From Paractinoplanes aksuensis (GTDB taxonomy: Bacteria; Actinomycetota; Actinomycetes; Mycobacteriales; Micromonosporaceae), in contig NZ_JAMYJR010000065.1 of NCBI RefSeq assembly GCF_024137025.1, positions 1 through 44,379 on the forward strand: a stretch of DNA of 44,379 nt, read 5' to 3'. This document shows positions 32,620-41,123 of this stretch, piece by piece. Position 1 is the first letter of the stretch. The number at the start of each line of letters is the position of its first letter. Made by a program: the position numbers and the translations under genes. Under the pieces are notes generated by a model. It was given only the letters and a program-made list of their open reading frames with translations, was not told the origin of the DNA and made no database searches.

Positions 32620-33069
32620 ATGCGAACTGCTCGAGTCATCACACCGGTCGCCATCCTGGCGATGGCTGCTGTGTTCGCCGGGACGCCAGCGTCAGCTGCA
32701 CCCCCGGCCTGGGGCGACGGGCCGGCTACGTCGGCGTCGGTCAACAGCTCGACCGGTCTGGCCCGAGACATGGTGTTCCGGGCGCCGGTAGAGCTGTACG
32801 AGCACGCGGATTTTCAGGGGCGGCGGATCGACGCCTGGAACGACAGGTACGACATGAGGGATGGAGGTAATTTCGACAACCGTGTGTCCTCAATCAAGAA
32901 CTTCGGCACTGGCGTCGACATCTGCCTTTACCCCAACTACGGATACCAGGGGTGGCCTCTCAGAATTCCGCACAACACCGCGAACAACAACCTCGCCAAT
33001 GTGAGCCTTCCCATGAACGACAATGTCAGTTCCCTTCGCGGGGTTGCTCCGGGCACGAGTTGCGGGTAA
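32620..33069 (+). CDS. Secreted peptidase inhibitor family I36-like (beta/gamma-crystallin fold) protein
   Basis: 149 residues from ATG 32620, preceded by GAGGAGACAAA. Signal peptide (VITPVAILAMAAVFAGTPAS, cleavage ASA-APP). The mature part has the crystallin-like pattern VELYEHADFQGRRIDAW ... NFDNRVSSIKNFG ... CLYPNYGYQGWPLRIP ... NDNVSSLRG, with two Cys (ICLY and TSCG) that could form a disulfide. This family includes the Streptomyces metalloproteinase inhibitor SMPI. It is exported, probably as a protease inhibitor or lectin-like protein. Confidence 0.85.
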   Translation: MRTARVITPVAILAMAAVFAGTPASAAPPAWGDGPATSASVNSSTGLARDMVFRAPVELYEHADFQGRRIDAWNDRYDMRDGGNFDNRVSSIKNFGTGVDICLYPNYGYQGWPLRIPHNTANNNLANVSLPMNDNVSSLRGVAPGTSCG

Positions 33070-33244
33070 TGGACCGCGAGTCACCAAACCCTTGATGCGC
33101 CGGTCCGAGTTTCATGCGCCCCCAGTTCCCGCTCCAACGGAATCGGGGGCGCTCCGGCAAGCAAGCCGCTGATCAGTGCAAAGGCGACGACCATCGCCGC
33201 CAGGGACTGTCGAGGAGCCTGCGCTAGCGCACACATCCCCGCGG
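33070..33244. other. No gene seen
   Basis: Decayed sequence between the I36-like gene and a transposase remnant. Confidence 0.35.
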
Positions 33245-33410
33245 CGCCGTTCCGGCCGAAGCTGACAGGCCTGCAGAGGGCCGTCGACCGGGCCCACACG
33301 AAGATCCGCGCCCGCTGCCAACGTGCGATCGCCGCTCTCAAGACCAGGAAGATACTCGCCAACCTACGCTGCTGCTTCCGTCGGGCACCATGATCGTGCA
33401 GGCAAACCTC
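33245..33410 (+). pseudogene. IS5-type transposase C-terminal fragment
   Basis: Reads KLTGLQRAVDRAHTKIRARC, QRAIAALKTRKILANLRCCF, then a stop, with continuation in another frame (MIVQANLVMHHVE). This is the last helical part of IS5-group DDE transposases (normally NRAHAKIRA..E.AIA.LK.WRIL..LRC). The catalytic residues are gone. Confidence 0.6.
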
Positions 33411-33810
33411 GTCATGCACCACGTTGAAGTCAATCGTCGCGCAGGACGAAAAGGCTGATTGGGATGGCTGCCGGATGCGGTTCGCCTGCCGTGTGGTCAC
33501 GGCCTTCCTCGGGCGGGACGGCGGGGTTCCTGAGCCGTCAGTGGTCCGGCGAGCACCGTCGTACGCTCGTTGAGCCCGAGCTACCGACCGCCCTCACGTC
33601 CGATACGGAGACGAAAACGATTGCGGCTGGTAGCGCCCGGTAGGCGTCAGTCCTGGACGCGCGCCGGCCAGTCGCTCTGGTCGCTCGCACCTCCAGCACC
33701 ACCAAATTTTCGAGGTGGCGAATGAGACGAGCAGCACTTGAACCGTCTGCAGGGTGTAAGCGAGGTTACAGACCGCCCGATCTGGTCGGTCGGACAAAGG
33801 AGCTAGAGCA
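33411..33810. other. No intact gene; promoter of the next gene at the right end
   Basis: No coding signal. A half-match to the Zur-type box (CGAAAACGATTGCGG, 33612-33626) is present but lacks the right arm. Confidence 0.35.
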
Positions 33811-34194
33811 GTGAAGAAGTCTATCCGCGCGGCTGCTGTCGCGGTCGCTGCCATGGTCGCGACCGTGCTGGGGTCGGTAGCCGTCCCCACCTCAGCGCAG
33901 GCAGCGCAATCAAACTGTAAGGACTATAGGTACGGGCGGCTGTGCGCATACGCGTACGCAAATGGCTACCTGGCATACATGACGAGGGGCGCTGGTGGCC
34001 CCAGCTACGCGAACATGAGGTTCAGCCTTCACTGTACCTCGGGGTACACGGCACAAGACCACGGCGCGTTCTCGACCTCGCCGTACCTTGACTATTCCTT
34101 CTTTTTCAGCGTCGGGAATCGCGGCCTTTGCGAGGTCCAGCTTACGTATTTCACAGGCGGGGAGGTGTACTACAGCGGGCTTGTGGCCGCATGA
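33811..34194 (+). CDS. Small secreted protein of unknown function
   Basis: 127 residues from GTG 33811 with AAAGGAG eight bases upstream. Signal peptide (AAAVAVAAMVATVLGSVAVP, cleavage SAQA-AQS). The mature domain of about 90 residues is rich in Tyr, Gly and aromatic residues with four Cys (NCKDY, RLCAY, LHCTS, LCEVQ), so two disulfides are likely. No known domain recognised. Confidence 0.75.
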   Translation: MKKSIRAAAVAVAAMVATVLGSVAVPTSAQAAQSNCKDYRYGRLCAYAYANGYLAYMTRGAGGPSYANMRFSLHCTSGYTAQDHGAFSTSPYLDYSFFFSVGNRGLCEVQLTYFTGGEVYYSGLVAA

Positions 34195-34270
34195 CCGAAG
34201 CGATGCGGTGACGTTCTCACCGATCGGCAACATCCAGAAACGCATCACCTCTTAGAATGAAATTCGACGG

Positions 34271-34303
34271 GTTCCCCCCGCTGCACCGGAGCGCGGGGGG
34301 AAC
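34271..34303 (+). terminator. Terminator downstream of the small secreted protein
   Basis: GTTCCCCCCGC (34271-34281) pairs with GCGGGGGGAAC (34293-34303), 11 bases perfect, 11-base loop. Confidence 0.6.
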
Positions 34304-34789
34304 ACGAAGTCGGAACCCACGATGAGAGTACGGCGGGGCCGGACCAGAGTTCACCCGCCGTATGAGCCGCGAGACTGTCCGCCTTGGGCCGGATCAATCA
34401 TGTTGGTTGTCGGCCCGCCGTCCCACCGAGCCCGATTCGCGGCGGGACGTGTGCCGACCATCGGTACCGCTACCGAATGCAGGTCTTGATCCGATGGTTC
34501 AACCGTACGGCCACAGCTGCTCCCGCACTTGGATGTCATCGAGCCCTCGGCAAAGCGTGCAGCCTCGCAAGCGGGTAAGGCGAAGGGGATCTCTGCGGAG
34601 GAAATCTGAATCTGTTCGACGATGTTCTCGCTGCTGTTCGCATAAATTCTTTTGATGAATGAGACTCTGCATCGCCCGCGTCGATGGCGTCCGGTCTCGG
34701 ACATGGCCGGGCCTGATCCGGGCCGCGACGGCGCTGCACCGTTTTGCGGATCCGGGCGGACAATATTCGGGCCTATGCTAGCGACAGCG
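34304..34789. other. No intact gene
   Basis: Frames on both strands are open but none has a start with ribosome site or recognised motif. Part may be further decay of the adjacent IS3 element. Confidence 0.35.
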
Positions 34790-35045
34790 GCCAGCTGGAT
34801 GTCGACTACGGCCAGAGGCATCCCCATCGAGGAGCCGGTGGCGGGCTGGTTAACAAGGGTATGGATCTTTCCCGGCAGATTCGACTGCGACAGGTGAGCC
34901 GCGGCCCGGGGCAATACCTCGTTCTCCCATTTGAGGACCTGTTGCGACGTCGCGGCTTACGCAGTTCCGCCAACTCGCTCCTGGTCGAGCCCGGCTTGAC
35001 GCCGGAGTCGATGTGGACCTGGCGCAGCGCTTCAAAGGTCATCGC
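34790..35045 (-). pseudogene. IS3-family transposase (orfA region) fragment
   Basis: On the minus strand: MTFEALRQVHIDSGVKPGST, RSELAELRK, then, one frame over, NEVLPRAAAHLSQSNLPGK. These are the helical end of IS3 orfA (L..LRR.N..L..ENEVLRRAAAYFSQANLPGK). Upstream (35046-35110) EPDGPVEQFAEDIGF resembles the preceding helix-turn-helix. At least two frameshifts are present. Confidence 0.65.
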
Positions 35046-35496
35046 GTGAACCCGATGTCTTCTGCGAACTGCTCGACCGGTCCATCGGGCTCGCGGTCAC
35101 GGGCCACCCGCACAACATAACCGCGAGCTCACGAGCACAGGCTTGGCTCAGCCTGACCGCCTCGGCGGGGCTGGAGATCTCTACCAGATCGGCGCGAAAT
35201 TGGGGCGGCCGGCAGGGTGAACCTGGCCGCGTTGGCGATTTCCAGGATCCGCTCAGCGGCCAAGGCATCCCAGTTTCCTCCGCGGCTGACGGCGACGAAA
35301 CGTGTCTCGCATCGACGTCTATCTCAGACGATCGTTCAATCGGATTCAAGTAAATTTACCATGACGTTCTTTTGGCGGCCGTCTTGAGACCAACGTACGA
35401 GCAGGGTGATATTTCAGATCAGCGTCGAAGTGTGGCGAAGAAGCCATGTCGCGTTGCACCATTGTGGACTCGCGGCGAGCGAACTAGCCTTCTGGC
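35046..35496. other. Decayed DNA and promoter of the NUDIX gene
   Basis: The left part continues the IS3 remnant on the minus strand. Position 35345-35420 is more A+T-rich. No complete gene. Confidence 0.35.
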
Positions 35497-35970
35497 ATGG
35501 CTACCTCAAACTACATCAAAAAGCTGCGCGAGAAGATCGGGCACGATCTCGTCTGGGTTCCGGGCGCCATTGCCGTCATCATGAACGACAATAATGAGGT
35601 GTTGCTTGGCCGGCGGGCCGACGACGAGACCTGGGGTCTTGTCGGCGGTTTCGTCGAGCCGAATGAGCAGCCCGCGGATACGGCCGTACGAGAGGCGCTC
35701 GAAGAGACCGGTCTGACTGTCGCGCCGCAGCGGATCGCGAGCGTCATCGCGTACGAGCGGACCTACAGCAACGGCGACCAGTGCCGTTACCTCGATACGG
35801 CCTTCCTGTGCAAGGTCGTCAGCGGCTCCATCGTCGGTGGAAACGACGAAAGCAGCGGGTTCGAGTGGTTCGCGAAGGACCGGCTCCCCAAGCTGGGCCA
35901 CCACGACACGCAGGTGATCGAGGCCGCCTTCGGAGGTTCCGCAGAGGCGTGGTTCGTTCCGGCGGCCTAG
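35497..35970 (+). CDS. NUDIX hydrolase
   Basis: 157 residues. The Nudix box is complete: G-x5-E-x7-REALEETGL (GFVEPNE at the start, EET as metal ligands). N-terminal WVPGAIAVIMNDNNEVLLGR is the usual first strand pair. Such enzymes hydrolyse nucleoside diphosphates linked to other moieties; the substrate is not determined. ATG 35497 has no strong ribosome site. The gene stands alone. Confidence 0.92.
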   Translation: MATSNYIKKLREKIGHDLVWVPGAIAVIMNDNNEVLLGRRADDETWGLVGGFVEPNEQPADTAVREALEETGLTVAPQRIASVIAYERTYSNGDQCRYLDTAFLCKVVSGSIVGGNDESSGFEWFAKDRLPKLGHHDTQVIEAAFGGSAEAWFVPAA

Positions 35971-36452
35971 AGCAATCAGTTTGATTCCTGGCCGGAGTAT
36001 ACGGTCGGGTAAAAGTTGCCGATGTTGCTCATAAAGTGGTTGCCGCCGACGGACTGTGCTCCGTCAGGAGCTCTTCCGTGAGCTGGTTTATGGACGATAG
36101 GCAGGTATCGTCGCACTTAAGGTCGGCGAGTGCCAGCAAAAGGTGCGGCGGTAACTAATTTTCTAGGCGTTCCTGTTGCTGTGACGGAGTGGCCGGCTCA
36201 ACGTCTGGCCACCCCGTACCTTCTATCTCAGTCAGACTGCGGATTTGATCCAGCATGGGGAAGCCGAGAAGGGGCCTAATCGAACCGGCCGACTCCGGCC
36301 CTGATGAAAGTTCGCTGAATCGCGCGCACGTTCCTCTTGTGCATATGTATGGATCTTGACGCTCTTGCCCGCGACCACGATTGTCAGGGCGGTTGATCGG
36401 AAATGGCGGTCGGGCAACCAGATGTCAGACCCATTCAGCAAAGGCCTCCGAC
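35971..36452. other. Intergenic region before the condensation/ketosynthase pair
   Basis: No gene seen. GTGGCC/GGCCAC (36189-36194 / 36207-36212) make a weak hairpin after the NUDIX gene. An A+T-richer stretch at 36335-36360 (CATATGTATGG) may be the promoter of the condensation gene. Confidence 0.4.
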
Positions 36453-37862
36453 ATGCAGAACGTGTTCATCCAGGACTACTGTCCGCCTGCTGGCCGCTTG
36501 ATTGAGTTCCGTCCGACGGCGGCAGGCGTGACGGCCCAGGTCAGCGCTGACCCGCTCACCTACGTCCAAGAGAACCATCTCCGGCGGATCCTCGCCAACA
36601 AGCGGGCCGGCCGGCCACAGTCACCCTGGCTGGCTGTCGCCTTCGACCTGCCCGGAGCGTTGGATGTACCGGCGATGACCGCCGCCCTGGAGATCTGGGT
36701 GGCGCGCCATTCCAGCCTGCTCAGCTGGTTCTCCTCAGACGACGACGGTCGTTTAAACCGGCACGTCACTGGTCCGGTCACCATGACCGATGTCGCGGTG
36801 GAGGCGGGTGAGGATGTCAGGGGCTACTTGAAACGACGGTTTGACGAGGGAACCGATCCTTTCCAATGGCCGCCCTTCGTGAGTGGCGCCATCCTGGGCG
36901 AATCGACCACCACGTTCTACTATGCCGTCGACCACACCCATACCGACGCCACGTCCATGCTGCTGCTCTTCCATGAATTGCGAATGATCTACCAATCGTC
37001 GGCGATCGGCGTCGAGCTGGCACTTCCTGAGGTCGGTAGTTATGCCGAAACGGCCGCGCGGGAGAGGAAACGGGTCGCTGACCTCACCCGCGACTCGCCG
37101 GAGGCCCGCGAGTGGCTGGATATCTGGCGGTCCGGTCCGCCGCCCTCCTTTGCGTTGGACATCGGGGTTCGTCCCGGCCAGATGTACACCAGCGCCATCC
37201 TGCACCGGGAGATGCTGGAGCCGGACCTGAGTGAGCGCTTCACTCAGGTGTGCAGGGAACAGGGCGCCGGATTCACCGCAGGTTGGCTGACGGCGCTCGC
37301 CATCACCGATTACGAGATGACCGGAAGGAGCCGTTACACCGCCCTCACCATCGTGAGCACTCGCGGTGAGCCGCGGTGGCAGTCAGCCCAGGGATGGTTC
37401 ATCAATCTTCTGCCCATCTCCTTCACGGTGGACGAACAAAACTTCGAGGGTTTGCTCAAGACCGCTCAGAGCGGGTTCGATCGAGGCCGAAAGTTGTCAG
37501 GGGTGCCGATGTGGAAGATCATGGAGCTTCTGCCGCAACTCGACCCCCAAAGGGGTTCCGCCGCGGCGATCGCGCCGGTCGTGTCCTACCTCGACTTCCG
37601 GCATGCGCCACACGCGGAAGAATGGACGAGTCTCAATTTTACCGGGCTCGCCGCTCCGAGCCCGACCAGCGAAGTGTCGATGTGGCTCAGCCGTTTCCCG
37701 GAATCGACCGACATACACGTGCAGTACCCCGACACAGGGTCCGCGCAGGCCCCGCTGGAGCTGTATGTCAATCATCTACGCGAGGTCCTGCGGGAGATCG
37801 CGAGTGCTGGTTCCTACAGCCTCAAACAGCCCGTCACCCCGACTCAGGTATCCGCCGAATGA
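36453..37862 (+). CDS. Stand-alone condensation-domain acyltransferase
   Basis: 469 residues of the NRPS condensation / PapA-like fold. The active-site motif is H161-T-H-T-D165 (AVDHTHTDATSMLL), i.e. HxxxD with the second His of HHxxxDG shifted. Other family signs: PWLAVAFDLPGALDVPAMTAAL (N-lobe start), QGWFINLLPI (latch/DFGWG-equivalent region) and a C-terminal YVNHLREVLREI helix. No adenylation or carrier domain is attached. It is 72 bases upstream of a ketosynthase on the same strand. It probably joins an acyl group to an alcohol or amine. ATG 36453 has AAAGGC nearby. Confidence 0.85.
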   Translation: MQNVFIQDYCPPAGRLIEFRPTAAGVTAQVSADPLTYVQENHLRRILANKRAGRPQSPWLAVAFDLPGALDVPAMTAALEIWVARHSSLLSWFSSDDDGRLNRHVTGPVTMTDVAVEAGEDVRGYLKRRFDEGTDPFQWPPFVSGAILGESTTTFYYAVDHTHTDATSMLLLFHELRMIYQSSAIGVELALPEVGSYAETAARERKRVADLTRDSPEAREWLDIWRSGPPPSFALDIGVRPGQMYTSAILHREMLEPDLSERFTQVCREQGAGFTAGWLTALAITDYEMTGRSRYTALTIVSTRGEPRWQSAQGWFINLLPISFTVDEQNFEGLLKTAQSGFDRGRKLSGVPMWKIMELLPQLDPQRGSAAAIAPVVSYLDFRHAPHAEEWTSLNFTGLAAPSPTSEVSMWLSRFPESTDIHVQYPDTGSAQAPLELYVNHLREVLREIASAGSYSLKQPVTPTQVSAE

Positions 37863-37934
37863 CCGTGGCACTCGTTAGCTGTGACCGCACAACTCCGGCT
37901 CCGGGGCGAGTGTAGGAGAACCTGGGAGCGTCGT

Positions 37935-39188
37935 GTGAGTAGCGCATCGTGGTCGCCGACAAATCCGCCGACAGTAGTGGTGACTGGCATGGGCGTCGTC
38001 GCCCCCAACGGATCTGGCCAACAGGAGTTCTGGGAATCGCAAGTTGCCGGCCGCAGCGGAATACGCAAGCTCACCCGGTTCGACGCGACCTTGCACAACG
38101 TGCGCATCGCGGGCGAGGCACTGATCCCGGAAAGCCTGGCCGATCCCCAGATGGATCTGACCCGCACGGATCGCTGTACGCAGTTGGCCGCAGCTGCGGC
38201 CAAGATGGCCATCGTCGACGGCGGCTTGGACGGCTTCGATCTCTCCGACGCCGGCATCGTTTCGGGTACCGGTTGGGGATGCGTCGAGTCTCTCGAGGGC
38301 AGCCATCGCAACTTCGTGACGGACGGTCCGGAGGCGGTACAGGCCAGGTTTGCGCCTATGGCCATGAACAACAACACGCCTGCCTGGCTGGCTATCCGCT
38401 ACGGATTTGGCGGGCCGGCCACGGTGACGACCAGCGCATGCTGTTCGGCGGCCGACGCGCTGATTGTGGCCCATCAGATGATTTCCAGCGGCGAAGCAGA
38501 TCTGGTCATGGCCGGCGGCGCCGAAGCCCCCCTCACGCCGCACATCGTGGCTGGCTTCGATCGGCTCGGCGTGTTGTCACGTGACAACGACATACCCGAA
38601 CAGGCGTGCCGGCCGTTCCGCGCGACCCGCACCGGTATGGTTTTGGCCGAGGGCGCGGCCTACCTCATTCTCGAGTCGGCGTCGCACGCCGCGGCGCGCG
38701 GCCGGGCTCCAGTAGCGAAATTTGCTGGATACGGGCGTTCCAGCGATGCCCACCATATGCTCCGGTTGCATCCCGACGCGGCCGGTGCCGAGCGGGCGAT
38801 CCGAAGTGCTCTGCGCTCGGCCGGCCTTCGCCCGGATGAGGTCGGCTACGTCAACGCGCACGGCACCGGGACCGCCGGAAACGACGCACACGAGGCGCTG
38901 GCTCTCCGCAAGGTCTTCGCGGACCGGGCTACCCGCCCAGCAATCGCCGGGATCAAGTCACTGACGGGCCATACTTTGGGTGCTGCCGGGGCCATCGAGG
39001 CCGTGGCGACGATTCAGGCGATCGCACATGGGACCATCCCGCTCTCTGCCGGGGCGGGTCCGCTCGATGCCGCACTCGATATTGATGTCGTACTGGGAGA
39101 ACCGCGGAACGTCGATCTGCGTGCGGCACTCAGCAACTCATTCGGATTCGGCGGGCACAATTGCGTACTCGCGTTCACCCGCCCTTGA
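37935..39188 (+). CDS. Beta-ketoacyl synthase (KAS II / FabF-like)
   Basis: 417 residues from GTG 37935, with GGGAG six bases upstream; a longer upstream reading is unlikely. The thiolase-fold catalytic triad is present: Cys169 in TSACCSAAD, His309 in NAHGTGT and His346 in KSLTGHTLGAAG (with Lys341). GFGGHNCVLAF is the usual C-terminal Gly-rich loop. It condenses malonyl-ACP with an acyl chain. No acyl carrier, acyltransferase or reductase is adjacent, so it must act with carriers encoded elsewhere or with the neighbouring condensation enzyme in a specialised pathway. Confidence 0.93.
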   Translation: MSSASWSPTNPPTVVVTGMGVVAPNGSGQQEFWESQVAGRSGIRKLTRFDATLHNVRIAGEALIPESLADPQMDLTRTDRCTQLAAAAAKMAIVDGGLDGFDLSDAGIVSGTGWGCVESLEGSHRNFVTDGPEAVQARFAPMAMNNNTPAWLAIRYGFGGPATVTTSACCSAADALIVAHQMISSGEADLVMAGGAEAPLTPHIVAGFDRLGVLSRDNDIPEQACRPFRATRTGMVLAEGAAYLILESASHAAARGRAPVAKFAGYGRSSDAHHMLRLHPDAAGAERAIRSALRSAGLRPDEVGYVNAHGTGTAGNDAHEALALRKVFADRATRPAIAGIKSLTGHTLGAAGAIEAVATIQAIAHGTIPLSAGAGPLDAALDIDVVLGEPRNVDLRAALSNSFGFGGHNCVLAFTRP

Positions 39189-39861
39189 TTTCGCCGGCCA
39201 GGACGTCTGCCAGTAACCCGCCGGACAGCCGGGCAGGGGGAGTCGCTCGTTGGACACCATGGATTAGGTCGACGAACTATTCGAGTAAATCCTCGCTGAG
39301 GGCATCGATATGGCGGGTGATCTTCCGCCAACAAGGCTTGGATCAGTCTCCGAAGGCAAGAGCCGGCACGCCCGATCGCGATCGGCACCGCGACGGTGCG
39401 CGTGCTACGAGGGAACAAGGAACGCCAGAACGACGAGCTCGGGAGGTCTACACCCATGCCCTTGCTGAGAGTGAACGTATGGACGCGGAGCTGATGGACT
39501 CGGCTGTCTGAAAGAATGCCGCCTGATCGGCCCTGAGGTCAGCTCGGAACAGGCTCGGTCCGAATATGCGGTATCGCCGTCCGGCGGCGTGAACAAGGAC
39601 TGAACCGATGGCAGACGTCTCGCGCGCCCAGTAATTCAAAGTCCGGGCGAATTTCACTATCACTTCACAGGGGAGATTCTGGTTGCCATCATGATAAGGC
39701 CCCGCGGTCGGAATGTCGTGGAGAACGGTACGGATGTTTGATGATTCACTCGGGTGAATGGAGCGCACGCAAGCATCGCAGAGATGTGATTTCGCCTGGC
39801 TCGCATCCTGCGTACCGCGATATTTCGGTCGAAAGGTACTCCTATCGAACGAAGGGTCAAG
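39189..39861. other. Region downstream of the ketosynthase: degenerate reading frame and promoter
   Basis: In one frame the sequence VDELFE-stop-ILAEGIDMAGDLPPTRLG (about 39262-39345) looks like a former protein with an internal stop. A second frame ends REVYTHALAESERMDAELM near 39510. Neither is intact and no family is recognised. 39620-39860 is A+T-richer and holds the promoter of the next gene. Confidence 0.35.
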
Positions 39862-40248
39862 ATGAACGTGAAGAGAAGTGTCCAAGCGGCAGTCATGACG
39901 ATGGTCGCGGTCCTGGGGGGACTGGGAATTTCGTCGCCCGCCTTCGCTGCGAGAGGCGATGTCGACCAACTCTTTGTCGACTTCGAGCCCCCGGTGCCGG
40001 ACAGGAGTTTCACAGCCGGGGTCTATAACTGGAACAAGCAGATTGTACTCGTGGTACAAGGGCCGGGTCGGGGCTGGGTCGAATTCCGACTGTTCGGCAG
40101 TGCCGGTGTCCTCCGGCACGCCGATGTCCCGGCGAACAGTACTGGTTCCTTCGGCTTCAGCCGGGGGATTCAAACTTACCGTGTCTGCGGGGATGCGGGA
40201 CCCTTGGTCGGCGCCACTTGCAAGAATTGGCGGTTCTTGGACGAGTAA
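39862..40248 (+). CDS. Small secreted protein of unknown function
   Basis: 128 residues from ATG 39862 with GAAGGG eight bases upstream. Signal peptide (QAAVMTMVAVLGGLGISSPA, cleavage AFA-ARG). The mature domain of about 95 residues has beta-rich composition (FVDFEPPVPDRSFTAGVYNW, GWVEFRLFGSAGVLRHADVP) and two Cys near the C-terminus (RVCGDAG, ATCKNW) that may pair. Similar in size and style to the exported protein at 33811, but not evidently homologous. Confidence 0.75.
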   Translation: MNVKRSVQAAVMTMVAVLGGLGISSPAFAARGDVDQLFVDFEPPVPDRSFTAGVYNWNKQIVLVVQGPGRGWVEFRLFGSAGVLRHADVPANSTGSFGFSRGIQTYRVCGDAGPLVGATCKNWRFLDE

Positions 40249-40279
40249 GGCTCCGGCTCCGGCCTCCGGGTCGTGATGA

Positions 40280-40444
40280 TCAAGCGGGAGTCTTTCTGAC
40301 CTGCGGTGACGTACGGTCGCTGCCCGTGGGCGTCAAGCAGCCACCGCCGACCAGAAGTTCGTAAGGACCGGCGGTGGCTGCCACCAGCGGATCAGATTTC
40401 AGAGAGGCGTTTGCCGCCGCACTGTTGACACTTATCATCGCCAT
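40280..40444 (-). CDS. 54-residue peptide, possible precursor peptide
   Basis: The ATG at 40444 is preceded by AAGGAGAG six bases away, one of the best ribosome sites in the window, which supports real translation. The peptide runs MAMISVNSAAANASLKSDPL then VAATAGPYELLVGGGC and ends LTPTGSDRTSPQVRKTPA. It has no signal peptide or membrane helix. A Gly-Gly-Gly-Cys junction divides an Ala/Leu-rich N-part from a Thr/Ser/Pro-rich C-part, as in leader/core peptides of RiPPs. No modification enzyme or peptidase-transporter is nearby. It could equally be a small regulator. Confidence 0.5.
   Translation of the reverse strand: MAMISVNSAAANASLKSDPLVAATAGPYELLVGGGCLTPTGSDRTSPQVRKTPA
40337..40381. repeat. 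13-bp perfect inverted repeat inside the small peptide gene
   Basis: GCAGCCACCGCCG (40337-40349) and CGGCGGTGGCTGC (40369-40381) are perfect complements around a 19-base loop, within the codons for AATAGPYELLVGGGC. It may be an mRNA hairpin with a regulatory role or a remnant of a former terminator. Confidence 0.7.
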
Positions 40445-40527
40445 CGCTTGCTCTCCTTCCAAGTAAAGCAAGACCGCGATCTCACAGCGATATCGACCGG
40501 GCCTCGATGAGTGTTCCCATCGATGGC

Positions 40528-40930
40528 TCATCGTGATCGCGCGTTCACCTCGGGCGCGGATCTTCGCGTGAACTCGAAGTTGACCTTGGCGCCGCGCAGT
40601 GCCGCGAACACGGCGGGTCGTCGACCGCGCTGAGGGTCCGGAGGGCGCAGTCCGCGGTGATGTCTGACGACCGGACGTAGCCGTGCAGCCGGCTGAAGGT
40701 CGTGCTCTGGCGCCGCCGAGGGCTTATGCGGGGCTGGCGTGGTGGTCGACGACCAGCTCATCGGCGCCAGCCCGTACCGTGTGGTCTGCTCGATGACCTC
40801 CGACCGGCGGGCGGCGCCGGTCACCCGCGCCCGGGCGCCGGTGGGGTCGACCGTCACGCCTTGGAACCGGTCGAGCGTTATCAGCACCACGGCAACCCCC
40901 GGCGGTGTAAACGGCTACGGGGTCAGCAAG
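40528..40930 (-). pseudogene. FAD-linked oxidase (FAD_binding_4 / berberine-bridge type) fragment
   Basis: A minus-strand frame reads VLITLDRFQGVTVDPTGARA then RVTGAARRSEVIEQTTRYGL, the FAD-binding PP-loop region of these oxidases (normally a DLSR..GV.VDP..R.ARVGAGA..G.V). It then loses the frame; other frames give DITADCALRTLS-like text. The gene is truncated on both sides. Confidence 0.55.
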
Positions 40931-41086
40931 TTTTAGGTGGAGCACTCGGTGACGTAGCCGGGGTCTGCGGGTAGTGAACGGGGCCGTCCACCTCGTTGGC
41001 CGGCAGGGAGAGGCCGATCAGTGAGGTCTTGTTCAGTGCGATGGACTTCGAGTCGGAAGTTTACCGGCAACAGATTCTGTGCCGGT
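40931..41086. other. No gene seen
   Basis: Short gap between the FAD oxidase remnant and the terminator of the phytase-like gene. Confidence 0.4.
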
Positions 41087-41119
41087 CGTCCCGGCCGAGT
41101 GGGCCACCCGGCCGGGACG
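41087..41119 (-). terminator. Terminator of the cytoplasmic phytase-like gene
   Basis: CGTCCCGGCCG (41087-41097) pairs perfectly with CGGCCGGGACG (41109-41119), five bases beyond the stop at 41124. Confidence 0.65.
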
Positions 41120-41123
41120 CTGG

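Noticed and set aside
33612..33626. A fifth Zur-type box
   Set aside because: CGAAAACGATTGCGG has only the left arm and lies 185 bases from the next start in decayed DNA.
39161..39511. A gene (possibly a carrier protein) after the ketosynthase
   Set aside because: The frame has no ribosome site and no DSL-type attachment motif; the best-looking frame contains an internal stop.
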